Shown: in pieces, positions 16,060-25,497 of the stretch
How positions within the stretch are numbered: position 1 is the first letter of the stretch
Layout: the number at the start of each line of letters is the position of its first letter
Assembly (NCBI RefSeq): GCF_009928425.1
Contig: NZ_JAABNS010000001.1
Span: 1,178,001-1,242,000 of the forward strand
Length of the DNA stretch: 64,000 bases
Origin: Pseudarthrobacter sp. ATCC 49987
GTDB taxonomy: Bacteria; Actinomycetota; Actinomycetes; Actinomycetales; Micrococcaceae
Direction of reading: 5' to 3'
Notes under the pieces: generated by a model
The model's database searches: none
Seen by the model: the letters and a program-made list of their open reading frames with translations, nothing else
What the model was told of the DNA's origin: nothing
Translations under genes and position numbers: made by a program

Positions 16060-16093
16060 GTAATGATATTGCCGTCTCATTATCTGAGATGCA
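16060..16093. promoter_or_regulatory. ndgR promoter with overlapping dyad operator
   Basis: On the minus strand TTGCAT (16088-16093), 17 nt, then CAATAT (16066-16071), ending 6 nt from the ndgR ATG. The perfect dyad TAATGA-N10-TCATTA (16061-16082) covers the -10 box and part of the spacer. It is a good candidate binding site for NdgR itself, affecting both ndgR and leuC (inference). Confidence 0.55.
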
Positions 16094-16184
16094 AGTCAAC
16101 CCGCTGGCGCATGACGCCGGAGTGCTGATTCAGTGGAGACAACAAGCAGGCAAGTACGAATCACCGCAGTGAAGGGAGAAGGCC

Positions 16185-17639
16185 GTGGCAAAGACACTGG
16201 CCGAGAAAGTCTGGGACGCGCACGTGGTGCGCAAAGGCGACGGCGAAGGAGCCAACGCCCAGCCCGACCTTCTCTTCATCGACCTCCACCTGGTGCACGA
16301 GGTGACCTCGCCGCAGGCCTTTGAGGGCCTCCGGCTGGCCGGGCGCCCGCTGCGCCGGCCCGACCTCACCATCGCCACCGAGGACCACAACACTCCCACG
16401 CTGGACATCGACAAGCCAATCGCCGATCTCACCAGCCGCACGCAGATCCAGACCCTGCGCAACAACTGCCAGGAATTCGGCGTCAGGCTTCACTCCCTCG
16501 GCGACGCCGAGCAGGGGATCGTCCACGTTGTCGGCCCGCAGCTTGGCCTCACCCAGCCCGGCATGACCGTGGTCTGCGGCGACTCGCACACCTCCACCCA
16601 CGGGGCTTTCGGCGCCCTGGCGATGGGCATCGGCACCTCCGAGGTGGAGCACGTCATGGCCACCCAGACGCTGTCCCTGAAACCCTTCAAAACCATGGCC
16701 ATCAACGTCGAGGGCACCCTGCGCCCCGGCGTATCGGCCAAGGACATCATCCTGGCCGTCATCGCCAAGATCGGCACCGGCGGAGGCCAAGGCTACGTGC
16801 TCGAATACCGAGGCTCCGCGATCCGGGCCCTGTCCATGGAGGCCCGGATGACCATCTGCAACATGTCCATCGAAGCCGGCGCCCGGGCAGGACTCGTCGC
16901 CCCGGACCAGACCACGTACGACTACATGTTCGGCCGCCCGCACGCGCCGCAGGGAGCCGAGTGGGACGCCGCCCTCGAATACTGGAACACCCTGCGCTCC
17001 GACGACGACGCCACGTTCGACGTCGAGGTCGACCTCGACGCCGACACCCTGGAACCGTTCGTGACCTGGGGGACCAACCCCGGCCAAGGCGTGTCCCTGT
17101 CCGCCAAGGTGCCCTCGCCCGAGGACTTCGGCGACGAGAACGCCAAGGCCGCGGCGGAACGCGCACTGCAGTACATGGGGCTGGAAGCCGGCACCCCCAT
17201 GAAGGAGATCCGGGTGGACACGGTCTTCCTCGGTTCCTGCACCAACTCCCGGATGGAGGACCTCCGCGCGGCAGCGGACATCATCCGCGGCCGCACTAAG
17301 GACCCCAACATCCGGATGCTCGTGGTACCCGGCTCCGCCCGCGTCCGCCTCGAGGCCGAGGCCGAGGGCCTGGACAAGGTCTTCAAGGACTTCGGCGCCG
17401 AATGGCGCTTCGCCGGCTGCTCCATGTGCCTGGGCATGAACCCGGACCAGCTGGAACCGGGGGAGCGCTGCGCCTCCACCTCAAACCGGAACTTCGAGGG
17501 CCGCCAGGGCAAGGGCGGACGCACCCACCTGGTCTCCCCGGTCGTGGCAGCCGCGACGGCGGTGCGCGGCACCCTGAGCTCGCCGTCGGACCTGGACCCC
17601 GCCCCCGGGTCCGCAGCGGTCCGTTCCGACGCCGCCTAG
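16185..17639 (+). CDS. leuC: 3-isopropylmalate dehydratase, large subunit
   Basis: Large subunit of the iron-sulfur isomerase that converts 2-isopropylmalate to 3-isopropylmalate in leucine synthesis; it works with LeuD. The 484-residue length is normal. The 4Fe-4S ligands are visible in [12 protein letters not shown] (about residues 346-357) and in CSMCLGMN (about 411-418). N-terminal marks include [17 protein letters not shown], and [13 protein letters not shown] follows in the first third. GTG 16185 is preceded by AGGGAG at a 6-nt distance. The gene is divergent from ndgR and precedes leuD by 35 bp, forming one operon. Confidence 0.97.
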   Translation: MAKTLAEKVWDAHVVRKGDGEGANAQPDLLFIDLHLVHEVTSPQAFEGLRLAGRPLRRPDLTIATEDHNTPTLDIDKPIADLTSRTQIQTLRNNCQEFGVRLHSLGDAEQGIVHVVGPQLGLTQPGMTVVCGDSHTSTHGAFGALAMGIGTSEVEHVMATQTLSLKPFKTMAINVEGTLRPGVSAKDIILAVIAKIGTGGGQGYVLEYRGSAIRALSMEARMTICNMSIEAGARAGLVAPDQTTYDYMFGRPHAPQGAEWDAALEYWNTLRSDDDATFDVEVDLDADTLEPFVTWGTNPGQGVSLSAKVPSPEDFGDENAKAAAERALQYMGLEAGTPMKEIRVDTVFLGSCTNSRMEDLRAAADIIRGRTKDPNIRMLVVPGSARVRLEAEAEGLDKVFKDFGAEWRFAGCSMCLGMNPDQLEPGERCASTSNRNFEGRQGKGGRTHLVSPVVAAATAVRGTLSSPSDLDPAPGSAAVRSDAA

Positions 17640-17674
17640 CCCGCCCAGATCCACACAGCCTAGAAGGATCCGCC

Positions 17675-18277
17675 ATGGAAAAGTTCACCACCCACACCGG
17701 CATCGGCGTCCCGCTGCGCCAAAGCAACGTCGACACGGACCAGATCATCCCGGCCGTCTACCTCAAGCGCATTACACGCACCGGCTTCGAGGACGCGCTC
17801 TTCGCGGCCTGGCGCAAGGACCCGGCGTTCATCCTGAACCAGGAACCCTTCAACGCCGGCTCCGTCCTGGTGGCCGGCCCCGACTTCGGCACCGGCTCCT
17901 CCCGCGAGCACGCCGTCTGGGCGCTCAAGGACTACGGCTTCAAGACCGTGCTGTCCTCACGCTTCGCGGACATCTTCCGCGGCAACTCCGGCAAGCAGGG
18001 CCTGCTCGCCGCCGAACTGGCCCAGGACGACATCGAACTCATCTGGAAGGAACTCGAAAACGCCCCCGGCACCGCGGTCACCGTGGACCTCGTCTCCAAG
18101 ACCGTGCAGTGCGGCAACATCGTCGCGCCGTTCGAAATCGACGACTACACCCGCTGGCGCCTGCTCGAGGGCCTGGACGACATAGGGCTGACCCTCAAGC
18201 ATGAGGAAGACATCACCGCTTTCGAGGCCACCCGGCCCGCGTTTATGCCCAAGACCCTGCCGGCCAAGCTGTCCTGA
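17675..18277 (+). CDS. leuD: 3-isopropylmalate dehydratase, small subunit
   Basis: Small, swivelling-domain subunit of isopropylmalate isomerase, 200 residues, the usual length. The family motifs are [14 protein letters not shown] (about residues 16-29), [17 protein letters not shown] (about 70-86) and [21 protein letters not shown] 17675 has AGAAGGA upstream at a 6-nt spacing. It is in the leuC operon; no clear terminator separates it from murA, although a promoter-like sequence lies in the gap. Confidence 0.97.
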   Translation: MEKFTTHTGIGVPLRQSNVDTDQIIPAVYLKRITRTGFEDALFAAWRKDPAFILNQEPFNAGSVLVAGPDFGTGSSREHAVWALKDYGFKTVLSSRFADIFRGNSGKQGLLAAELAQDDIELIWKELENAPGTAVTVDLVSKTVQCGNIVAPFEIDDYTRWRLLEGLDDIGLTLKHEEDITAFEATRPAFMPKTLPAKLS

Positions 18278-18347
18278 CGCGGCGTCTCCCTCGTCGTTTT
18301 CGACAGTGGTGACCGCGGCGGCCGCAACGGCGCGGCGCACCCCGTAT

Positions 18348-18376
18348 TTCAGATCGGTAACGCAAGCTCCTATGCT
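18348..18376 (+). promoter_or_regulatory. Possible promoter of murA
   Basis: TTCAGA (18348-18353), a 17-nt spacer and TATGCT (18371-18376), with about 50 nt of leader before the murA start. Confidence 0.4.
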
Positions 18377-18430
18377 TAGCTGGTGCCTTTGTAAGGATTT
18401 GGGGGCGAGTAGTCGTGAGGAAACCGGTAT

Positions 18431-19756
18431 ATGAGTAGTGTTCTGACAATCCGCGGAGGCGTCCCGCTTACTGGCCGCGTCACCGTGCGGGGGGCCAAGA
18501 ATCTTGTCCCCAAGGCTATGGTGGCTGCCCTGCTGGGCAATGAGCCATCCGTGCTGCGCAACGTCCCCGAAATCAAGGACGTCGAGGTTGTCACCAGCCT
18601 GCTCCAACTCCACGGCGTCACCGTCGAGAAAGATCCCATCACCGGGGATCTGACCCTCGACCCGACCAACGCCAAGACTGCTTCGCACACGGCGATCGAC
18701 GCGCATGCCGGCGATTCCCGCATCCCGATCCTGCTGTGCGGGCCCTTGATCCACGCGATCGGCGAGGCCTTCATCCCGGACCTGGGCGGCTGCAAGATCG
18801 GCGACCGCCCCATCGACTACCACCTGAACGTGCTGAGGCAGTTCGGCGCGGTCGTCGAAAAGCGACCCGGCGGCATCCACATCTCCGCGCCCGGCGGGCT
18901 TAAGGGCGCCAAGATCTCCCTGCCCTACCCGTCCGTCGGCGCCACCGAACAGGTGCTGCTGAGCGCCACCCGGGCCGAAGGCATCACCGAGCTCTCCGGC
19001 GCAGCCACCGAGCCCGAGATCGTCGACCTCATCGCCGTGCTGCAGAAAATGGGTGCCATCATCAGCGTCCAGACGGACCGCACCATCAGGATCGAAGGCG
19101 TCCCGGACCTCGGCGGCTACAACCACCGCGCCCTCTCGGACCGCAACGAATCGGCCTCCTGGGCCTCCGCGGCACTCGTCACACGCGGGGACATCTTCGT
19201 CGAAGGCGCCACCCAGCGCGACATGATGACGTTCCTCAACACCTACCGCAAGGTCGGCGGCGGGATGGACATTGGCGATGATGGCATCCGGTTCTACCAC
19301 AAGGGCGGCAAGCTCAACCCGCTGGTCCTCGAGACGGACGTGCACCCCGGTTTCATGACCGACTGGCAGCAGCCGCTCATCGTCGCCCTGACCCAGGCCG
19401 AGGGCGTGTCGATCGTCCACGAAACCGTGTACGAGAACCGCTTCGGTTTCACGGAAGCCCTGATCCGGATGGGCGCCAACATCCAGGTCCACCGCGAATG
19501 CCTCGGCAGCGTCCCGTGCCGTTTCGGCCAGCGCAACTTCCTGCATTCAGCCGTTATCTCGGGCCCCACCCAGCTGACCGGAACCGACATTGACGTGCCC
19601 GACCTCCGCGGCGGGTTCAGCCATCTGATCGCGGCACTCGCCGCCAACGGCACCTCGCGGGTCACCGGCATCGACATCATCAACCGCGGCTACGAGCGTT
19701 TCACGGAGAAGCTCGCGGGCCTGGGCGCCGATTTCGACATCACCTCGACCGAGTAG
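18431..19756 (+). CDS. murA: UDP-N-acetylglucosamine 1-carboxyvinyltransferase
   Basis: Cytoplasmic enzyme that transfers enolpyruvate from PEP to UDP-GlcNAc, the first committed step of peptidoglycan synthesis. It has 441 residues and the EPSP-synthase-like fold. The catalytic Cys is C121 in GGCKIGDRPIDYH, the residue attacked by fosfomycin in the family; some actinobacteria such as mycobacteria carry Asp there, this one keeps Cys. The UDP-GlcNAc region GAKNLVPKAMVAALL is near residue 21. GAGGAAA lies 8 nt before the ATG. It is followed 10 bp later by the acyltransferase gene. Confidence 0.93.
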   Translation: MSSVLTIRGGVPLTGRVTVRGAKNLVPKAMVAALLGNEPSVLRNVPEIKDVEVVTSLLQLHGVTVEKDPITGDLTLDPTNAKTASHTAIDAHAGDSRIPILLCGPLIHAIGEAFIPDLGGCKIGDRPIDYHLNVLRQFGAVVEKRPGGIHISAPGGLKGAKISLPYPSVGATEQVLLSATRAEGITELSGAATEPEIVDLIAVLQKMGAIISVQTDRTIRIEGVPDLGGYNHRALSDRNESASWASAALVTRGDIFVEGATQRDMMTFLNTYRKVGGGMDIGDDGIRFYHKGGKLNPLVLETDVHPGFMTDWQQPLIVALTQAEGVSIVHETVYENRFGFTEALIRMGANIQVHRECLGSVPCRFGQRNFLHSAVISGPTQLTGTDIDVPDLRGGFSHLIAALAANGTSRVTGIDIINRGYERFTEKLAGLGADFDITSTE

Positions 19757-19766
19757 CGGGGACCAC

Positions 19767-20540
19767 GTGAAGGAAACGGCCAAGAGCCACGTCACCTTTG
19801 TCGTTGTTGCCGGGATTGTCCGGCCGGTCATGAACCTCCTGATGCGGAAGAAATGGATCGGCCTGGAGAAGCTGCCCGCCGGCGGCTTCATCGCAGCCCC
19901 CAACCACTGCACCGAAATCGACCCCCTGGTGGTAGGGCACATGCTCTACAACCAGAAGCGGATGCCGCACTTCCTGGCCAAAGCCGGGCTGTTCAAGGTG
20001 CCCGTGCTGGGCTTTGTGCTCCGCTCCACCAAACAGGTCCCGGTGGAACGCTCGTCGGCGGGCGCCAACCGCTCGCTGCAGATCGCCAAGGAAGTGGTGG
20101 ACGAAGGCGGCGCCATCATCATCTACCCCGAGGGCACACTGACCCGGGACCCCGAGCTGTGGCCGATGAAGGGCCACACGGGCGCCGCCCGCATGGCGCT
20201 GGAAAGCGGGATCCCCGTGGTGCCGATGGCGCACTGGGGAGCCCACGAGGTTCTTCCCCGCTACGCCAAGCGGTTCCACATCTTCCCGCGGAAGACCTCG
20301 CGCCTGGTGGTGGGAGATCCCGTGGACCTGAGCGCCTTCGCCGGCCGGCCGCTGGACAAAGCCACCCTCACCGAGGCCACCAACCTGATCATGGACGCCA
20401 TCACGGAGCTGCTGGCCACCCTTCGCGGCGGACAGCCTCCGCTGGTGCGCTGGGACCCTTCGGCGCACAACCAGTCCACGCACGGCCGCTTCGTCGAGGG
20501 CGACGCCGGGACAGCCACCGGCGCGGACGGCGCAAAATGA
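19767..20540 (+). CDS. plsC: 1-acyl-sn-glycerol-3-phosphate acyltransferase family protein
   Basis: Membrane-associated acyltransferase of 257 residues that would acylate lysophosphatidic acid in phospholipid synthesis. The catalytic HX4D motif is APNHCTEIDP (about residues 48-57). Block II is SSAGANRSLQIAK, block III is IIYPEGTLTRD (about 124-134), and block IV is IPVVPMAHWG. The C-terminus ends in a hydrophilic tail. GTG 19767 is the likely start, 10 bp after murA. Its stop overlaps the gpsA start (ATGA). Neighbouring gpsA makes glycerol-3-phosphate, the backbone of its substrate. Confidence 0.88.
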   Translation: MKETAKSHVTFVVVAGIVRPVMNLLMRKKWIGLEKLPAGGFIAAPNHCTEIDPLVVGHMLYNQKRMPHFLAKAGLFKVPVLGFVLRSTKQVPVERSSAGANRSLQIAKEVVDEGGAIIIYPEGTLTRDPELWPMKGHTGAARMALESGIPVVPMAHWGAHEVLPRYAKRFHIFPRKTSRLVVGDPVDLSAFAGRPLDKATLTEATNLIMDAITELLATLRGGQPPLVRWDPSAHNQSTHGRFVEGDAGTATGADGAK

Positions 20541-21589
20541 CGGGTCACTCCGGCGCAACGGCTTCCGCCACCCGGGTGGCCGTCCTCGGAGCGGGGTCCT
20601 GGGGGACCACGTTCGCGAAGATCCTCGCTGACGCGGCTACGGCATCCGGCGTCGAACGTGACATCCGGCTGTGGGGCCGTCGCGGCGAAGTTGTCGAGCA
20701 GATTAATCTGAAGCACCGGAACGAGCAGTATCTTAAGGACATTGCCCTTCCGCCCAGCATCACCGCGTCCACGGACGTCGCCGAGGTCCTCGCCGGCGCC
20801 GATCTCGTGGTCCTGGCCGTTCCGGCCCAGACCCTGCGGCCGCAGCTGCGCGAATGGAAGGGCCTGCTGGCTCCCGGCGCGCTGGTGGTTTCCCTGATGA
20901 AGGGACTTGAGCTGCACTCCGACGCCCGAATGAGCGAGGTCATCTGCGAAGAGCTGGGGATTCCTGCCGAGCGGGTCGCCGTCGTCTCCGGACCCAACCT
21001 CGCCATGGAGATCGCGCGGGAGGAGCCCACCGCTTCCGTGGTCGCCTGCGCCGATTCCGCTGCGGCGGGCTGGGTTGCCCGCAGCTGCACTGCGCCGTAC
21101 TTCCGTCCGTACACAACAGGCGACGTCGTCGGCGTCGAAATCGGCGGGATCGTCAAGAACATCATTGCCCTGGCCGTCGGCATCTGCGAGGGCAAGCAGA
21201 TGGGCGACAACACCAAGGCCTCGGTGATCACCCGCGGCCTGGCGGAGACCTCCCGGCTGTCACTCGCCCTGGGCGGCGAGGCCCGGACGATGGCCGGGCT
21301 GGCCGGCCTCGGCGACCTCGTGGCCACCTGTTCCTCGCCGCTGTCCCGGAACCACACGGCCGGACGCCTGCTGGGCAAGGGCCTCACCCTGGACGAGGTC
21401 ACCGCCGAGATGACACAGACGGCCGAGGGAATTAAATCCGCCCAGGCCGTTCACGAGCTGGCCGGCAAGCTCGGCGTCGAGATGCCCATCACCGCGGCGG
21501 TGGTAGCCGTGCTGGCCGGAAAACTGTCCGTTGACGAACTGGGGCCGCTCCTGCTGTCCCGGGACCTGAAACCTGAAGGCGATTACTGA
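20537..21589 (+). CDS. gpsA: Glycerol-3-phosphate dehydrogenase [NAD(P)+]
   Basis: Reduces dihydroxyacetone phosphate to sn-glycerol-3-phosphate for phospholipid synthesis in the cytoplasm. The protein has 350 residues from the ATG at 20537, which overlaps the plsC stop by four bases. The Rossmann motif is VLGAGSWGTTFAK (about residues 16-28), the middle has VSGPNLAMEIAREEPTASVV, the catalytic Lys is in EIGGIVKNIIALAVG, and LAGLGDLVATCSSPLSRN follows. It is coupled with plsC and ddl in one transcript. Confidence 0.96.
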   Translation: MTGHSGATASATRVAVLGAGSWGTTFAKILADAATASGVERDIRLWGRRGEVVEQINLKHRNEQYLKDIALPPSITASTDVAEVLAGADLVVLAVPAQTLRPQLREWKGLLAPGALVVSLMKGLELHSDARMSEVICEELGIPAERVAVVSGPNLAMEIAREEPTASVVACADSAAAGWVARSCTAPYFRPYTTGDVVGVEIGGIVKNIIALAVGICEGKQMGDNTKASVITRGLAETSRLSLALGGEARTMAGLAGLGDLVATCSSPLSRNHTAGRLLGKGLTLDEVTAEMTQTAEGIKSAQAVHELAGKLGVEMPITAAVVAVLAGKLSVDELGPLLLSRDLKPEGDY

Positions 21590-21591
21590 GC

Positions 21592-22737
21592 GTGTCTGAA
21601 GAAAACGTGAGCACAGAGGGCCTGAGCGCCCAGCGTCGTCCCCGGGTGGCGGTGCTGTTCGGCGGCCGCTCCAGCGAACACGCGGTCAGCTGCGTGACGG
21701 CGGCCGGCGTCCTTGGGGCCATTGACCAGACGAAGTACGAGGTCATTCCAATCGGGATCGCCAAGACGGGCCAGTGGGTGCTGGCGTCCGGGGACACCCA
21801 TGACTGGTCACTCTCGGCGTCATCCCTGCCGGAGGTGGCGTCCTCAGCCCAGACCGTGGCGCTGACCGAAATCGGCGGCGAACACCAGCTGATTGTGGCC
21901 TCCCCGAACACCGTCCCGCAGGAACTCGGCGCCGTGGATGTCGTGTTCCCGCTGCTGCACGGCCCGTTCGGCGAGGACGGCACCATCCAGGGCTTCCTGG
22001 AGCTCTCCGACACCCGCTACGTCGGCGCCGGCGTGCTGGCGTCCGCCGTCGGCATGGACAAGCACTTCATGAAAGTGGTGTTTGAATCCGCCGGGCTGCG
22101 CGTGGGTCCGTACATCGCCGTCACGGACCGGCAGTGGCGCAATGACCCGGAGACCGTCCGCAAGCGCGTGGACCAGCTGGGCTTCCCGGTCTTCGTCAAG
22201 CCCGCACGGGCGGGCTCCTCCATGGGCATCTCCAAAGTGGATTCACTCGAAGGCCTGGACGCCGCGATCGAGGCCGCCCGCCAACATGACCCGAAGCTTG
22301 TCATCGAGGCGGGCATCGTGGGCCGCGAGATCGAATGCGCCGTGCTGGAAGGCCGGGGGACCGACGCCCCCCGGACGTCCATGCCGGGGGAGATTGCCGT
22401 GGCCGGCGGCGGGCATGAGTTCTATGACTTCAACGCCAAATACGTCGACGACGCCGCGGACCTCAGCTGCCCGGCCGACCTCCCGGATGAAGCCATCGCC
22501 CGGGTCCGCGAACTGGCCGCCGTCGCGTTCGACGCTGTCGGGGCCGAGGGACTGAGCCGGGTCGATTTCTTCTACACGCCCGAGGGCGAGCTGATCATCA
22601 ACGAGATCAACACCATGCCCGGGTTCACGCCCAAGAGCATGTACCCGCAGATGTGGAAGGCCACCGGTCTGGGCTACGCGGAGCTGATCGACGAGCTGAT
22701 CTACCTGGCGCTGCACCGCAAGACCGGCCTGCGCTAG
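21592..22737 (+). CDS. ddl: D-alanine--D-alanine ligase
   Basis: ATP-grasp ligase that makes D-Ala-D-Ala for peptidoglycan precursors. It has 381 residues. The N-terminal VAVLFGGRSSEHAVSC is diagnostic, followed by LLHGPFGEDGTIQG, the ATP-binding PVFVKPARAGSSMGISKV and the C-terminal LIINEINTMPGFTPKSMYPQM with metal-binding Glu and Asn. The residue before SMYPQM fits the D-Ala-D-Ala (vancomycin-sensitive) class rather than D-Lac ligases, a judgement from the overall pattern. GTG 21592 starts 2 bp after the gpsA stop. Confidence 0.95.
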   Translation: MSEENVSTEGLSAQRRPRVAVLFGGRSSEHAVSCVTAAGVLGAIDQTKYEVIPIGIAKTGQWVLASGDTHDWSLSASSLPEVASSAQTVALTEIGGEHQLIVASPNTVPQELGAVDVVFPLLHGPFGEDGTIQGFLELSDTRYVGAGVLASAVGMDKHFMKVVFESAGLRVGPYIAVTDRQWRNDPETVRKRVDQLGFPVFVKPARAGSSMGISKVDSLEGLDAAIEAARQHDPKLVIEAGIVGREIECAVLEGRGTDAPRTSMPGEIAVAGGGHEFYDFNAKYVDDAADLSCPADLPDEAIARVRELAAVAFDAVGAEGLSRVDFFYTPEGELIINEINTMPGFTPKSMYPQMWKATGLGYAELIDELIYLALHRKTGLR

Positions 22738-22740
22738 CGG

Positions 22741-23244
22741 TTACTGGCTGGGCGGCAGGTTCTGCAGGTCCGCCTGGCCCACGCAGTTCCGGGCCGCCGG
22801 CACCTTCGCGGCGGCGGCGGCGAGGTCCGCGAGCACCGTGGCGGAGCTGATCTTGTCCGGGTCCATCAGGATCTCCGTGGCGGGTTCGCGGCCGAAAGTG
22901 GTCAGCGTCCACACCGGGTCGCCTTCCTTGATGACCCAGTCGACGCCGTTCACGCTGACGCAGCGGTCCGTCGTCGGACCCGGCACGTTAACCCCGCAGC
23001 GCAGGATCACAAGCGACGGATCGCCCCACGCGGCGGTGGCCTGGCTGTTGGTCTTGCGCAGCTTGGCCTCACCGATCGCATCCGGCAGCGCCACCATCAT
23101 GGGGGCACACGCGGCGTTCGCCGCGTCCTTGGCGGGAGCGACGTCGACCACCGGGGAGCAGGCGCTCAGCAGGATCCCTGCGGCTGTCGCCGTGGCCAGG
23201 ATACGGAGCGGACGTGCGGGGGCCGGGAAACGGAGCTGATGCAT
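22741..23244 (-). CDS. DUF3515 family lipoprotein
   Basis: Predicted secreted lipoprotein of 167 residues. A signal peptide with hydrophobic core LRILATATAAGILLSAC ends in the lipobox LLSAC, with the lipidated Cys at about residue 29. The mature part carries Cys residues in CAPMMVALPDA, ILRCGVNVPGPT and TDRCVSVNGVDWVI, which may form disulfides. The pattern and the position between ddl and thiL are those of the actinobacterial DUF3515 family, whose function is unknown. It converges on ddl (3-bp gap) and is divergent from thiL. Confidence 0.88.
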   Translation of the reverse strand: MHQLRFPAPARPLRILATATAAGILLSACSPVVDVAPAKDAANAACAPMMVALPDAIGEAKLRKTNSQATAAWGDPSLVILRCGVNVPGPTTDRCVSVNGVDWVIKEGDPVWTLTTFGREPATEILMDPDKISSATVLADLAAAAAKVPAARNCVGQADLQNLPPSQ

Positions 23245-23327
23245 GGTTTAAGCCTATCCCGGTGCGGAAGGACGACCGGACGGCCTGCGACTGCCGCACA
23301 AAGCCCGCCGCTGTCACCGCCCCGCGA

Positions 23328-23333
23328 TAGCGT
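23328..23333 (+). promoter_or_regulatory. -10 box of thiL (leaderless)
   Basis: TAGCGT ends 6 nt before the GTG at 23340, and no ribosome site lies between. No good -35 is seen. Confidence 0.45.
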
Positions 23334-23339
23334 AGGGCT

Positions 23340-24413
23340 GTGCAAGAACACGAGACTGTCCCACATACAACGCCGTCCACAGCGACCCCGCCCCAAGCGC
23401 CCCTGACCGTGGCGGAGCTCTCCGAATCCCAGCTTCTGGAGCGTATTTTCCCGCGCCTGCACTACGGCCAGGAACACAACCCGTCCCTGATCCTGGGCCC
23501 CGGCGACGACGCCGCGATTGTGGCCGCGCCGGACGGCCGGACAGTCCTCAGCATCGATACCCAGGTGGCGGACCAGGACTTCCGCCTGGAGTGGAACAAC
23601 GGCTACCGGACCACCGGCTACGACGTCGGCTGGAAGGCCGCCGCGCAAAACCTCAGCGACATCAACGCCATGGGCGCCCGCGCCACCTCCCTCGTCGTCA
23701 GCCTCACCATGCCCCCGGAAACCCGCGTCGCCTGGGTCGAGGACTTCGCCGACGGAATCAGTGCCGGCATCCGGGAACTGGGCGCCCCGGACTGTGCCGT
23801 GGCCGGTGGAGACCTCGGCCGGGGCCGCGAACTTGCGGTCAGTGTCGCGATCCTGGGCACCCTCGACGGCAAGGCGGCCGTGCTGCGGTCCGGCGCCCGC
23901 CCGGGGGACACACTGGCGCTGGCCGGCACGGTAGGGCGGGCGGCGGCGGGTCTGGCGCTGCTGGAATCGGATACCCCCGTAGAGGAGCTAAGCCAGGACC
24001 AGCGCGCCCTCATGGACACGCAGTGCCGGCCCCTGCCCCCGCTCGCGGCGGGCCCGCTGGCCCGGGACTCCGGTGCCACGGCCCTGATGGACATCTCCGA
24101 TGGTCTGGTCCGCGACGGCACCCGGATGGCGTCCGCCAGCCACGCCGTCCTGAACCTGGACGCGGCCGCCTTGAAGGAACTGGCAGGTCCGCTCCTGCCT
24201 GCCGCCGAACTGCTCGGCGCAGATCCGATGGACTGGGTCTTGGGCGGCGGGGAGGACCACGGACTGCTGGCCACATTCCCGCCGGGCGTTCAACTGCCTC
24301 ACGGGTTCGCTGCGATAGGCTCGGTAGAAGCCCCTGCATCAACGGACCGCACGGGCGTAACCATAGCGGGAAGGCCCGCTGACACTGTGGGATGGGATCA
24401 CTTTGCAGACTAA
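23340..24413 (+). CDS. thiL: Thiamine-monophosphate kinase
   Basis: Phosphorylates thiamine monophosphate to thiamine pyrophosphate with ATP. It has 357 residues and the PurM/ThiL fold. The N-terminal metal and nucleotide motif is LGPGDDAAIVA (about residues 52-62), then DVGWKAAAQNLSDINAMGARA (split in the family by AvNlSDiaAMGa), VAGGDLGRG, LMDISDGLVRD (about 250-260) and the C-terminal GGGEDHGLLAT. GTG 23340 follows a -10 box directly, which suggests a leaderless mRNA. The 11-bp overlap with the next gene implies translational coupling. Confidence 0.93.
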   Translation: MQEHETVPHTTPSTATPPQAPLTVAELSESQLLERIFPRLHYGQEHNPSLILGPGDDAAIVAAPDGRTVLSIDTQVADQDFRLEWNNGYRTTGYDVGWKAAAQNLSDINAMGARATSLVVSLTMPPETRVAWVEDFADGISAGIRELGAPDCAVAGGDLGRGRELAVSVAILGTLDGKAAVLRSGARPGDTLALAGTVGRAAAGLALLESDTPVEELSQDQRALMDTQCRPLPPLAAGPLARDSGATALMDISDGLVRDGTRMASASHAVLNLDAAALKELAGPLLPAAELLGADPMDWVLGGGEDHGLLATFPPGVQLPHGFAAIGSVEAPASTDRTGVTIAGRPADTVGWDHFAD

Positions 24414-25497
24414 AATTGCCGCCAACGCGCAAGCGATGAAGCGGTGGTTGGGCAAGGCCGAAACGACGCTTGGAAACCACAGCGACCGCCTGAACGCCAT
24501 CAACATCTTCCCGGTTGCCGACGGCGACACCGGCACCAACCTCTACCTGACGGTGCGTGCCGCCGCCCAGGCACTCCACAGCCTGGACACTGCGGCGATA
24601 CCCCAGATCGGCGCGGACCCTGGGGTCCATTCCTTCGGTCCGCCGGACCCGGCACAGAACGACGTCGGCGCCATCCTGGCACGGGCCGGCCTGGCCGCCA
24701 TGGAACGGGCGCGCGGCAACTCCGGCACCCTGTTCGCCGTGTTCCTCTGCGCCGCAGCCGAACCCCTCGCCGGCCACCACCGGCTGAGCGCTCCGCTGCT
24801 GGCCGCCGCCCTGAACCGCGCCCAGCTCCGGGCCTGGTCCGCGCTGAGCGACCCGGTTCCCGGAACCATGCTTTCCGTCATGGAAGCGGCCGCACGCGCC
24901 GCGGCCGCTGTGGACTCCGCCCACGACGGCGACGACAGCAACCACACCCTGGGCCTGGCCCTCGACGCCGCCGTGGAAGCCGCCGTCGTGGCCGTGGTGC
25001 GCACCGAGGACCAGTTGGAGGCGCTGCACGCAGCCCACGTGGTGGATGCCGGCGGCGTCGGGATGCTGCTGATCCTCGACTGCCTCCGCTCCGCCGTCCT
25101 CGGCGAGGAACTCCAGGACCAGCTGCTGGACGGACTGCACGGCTACGACGTCCAGGACCCGCACATCCACGCCGGCATGCCCCGGGACGAGGGTGTGGAA
25201 GTCATGTGCACCATTACCCTGTCACCGCTCGACGCCGCCATGATGCGCCAGCGGCTCGACGAAATGGGAGACTCCGTCATCATGAGCCAGGTGGGCGGAG
25301 CGGCCGACGCGGCCGGTGCGTACCGCTGGCGGGTCCACGTCCATGTGCCCGACGCCAAGCCGGCCGTGGCGCTGATCCGTTCCCTCGGTGAACCCTCGGA
25401 CATCAGCATCACCGAGCTTGCCGTGCCGGACGCCGAACCCCGCGGGATAAGTGACCGTGAACCCGCAGGACAGGTCTCCGACGGATATGAACGCTGA
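24403..25497 (+). CDS. DAK2 domain protein (FakA/YloV-like, short form)
   Basis: Protein of 364 residues with an N-terminal DhaL/DAK2 domain: NIFPVADGDTGTNLYLTV (about residues 32-49), where the three Asp residues bind Mg-ATP, then ARGNSGTLFAVFL and HVVDAGGVGMLLILD. The domain is that of FakA, the ATP-binding fatty acid kinase subunit (about 550 residues in Firmicutes); this protein is much shorter, so part of the FakA C-terminal region is missing. It could still serve in fatty-acid or another phosphorylation. The TTG at 24403 overlaps thiL by 11 bp; ATG 24436 is an alternative start. It is next to recG, as in many bacteria. Confidence 0.82.
   Translation: MQTKIAANAQAMKRWLGKAETTLGNHSDRLNAINIFPVADGDTGTNLYLTVRAAAQALHSLDTAAIPQIGADPGVHSFGPPDPAQNDVGAILARAGLAAMERARGNSGTLFAVFLCAAAEPLAGHHRLSAPLLAAALNRAQLRAWSALSDPVPGTMLSVMEAAARAAAAVDSAHDGDDSNHTLGLALDAAVEAAVVAVVRTEDQLEALHAAHVVDAGGVGMLLILDCLRSAVLGEELQDQLLDGLHGYDVQDPHIHAGMPRDEGVEVMCTITLSPLDAAMMRQRLDEMGDSVIMSQVGGAADAAGAYRWRVHVHVPDAKPAVALIRSLGEPSDISITELAVPDAEPRGISDREPAGQVSDGYER

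Noticed and set aside
16083..16184. Leucine leader peptide or T-box before leuC
   Set aside because: No short Leu-rich frame with a following attenuator and no T-box sequence was seen in the 100-bp gap.
19853..20536. In-frame 5' extension of gpsA
   Set aside because: It lies inside plsC. The four-base overlap and Rossmann motif position support ATG 20537.
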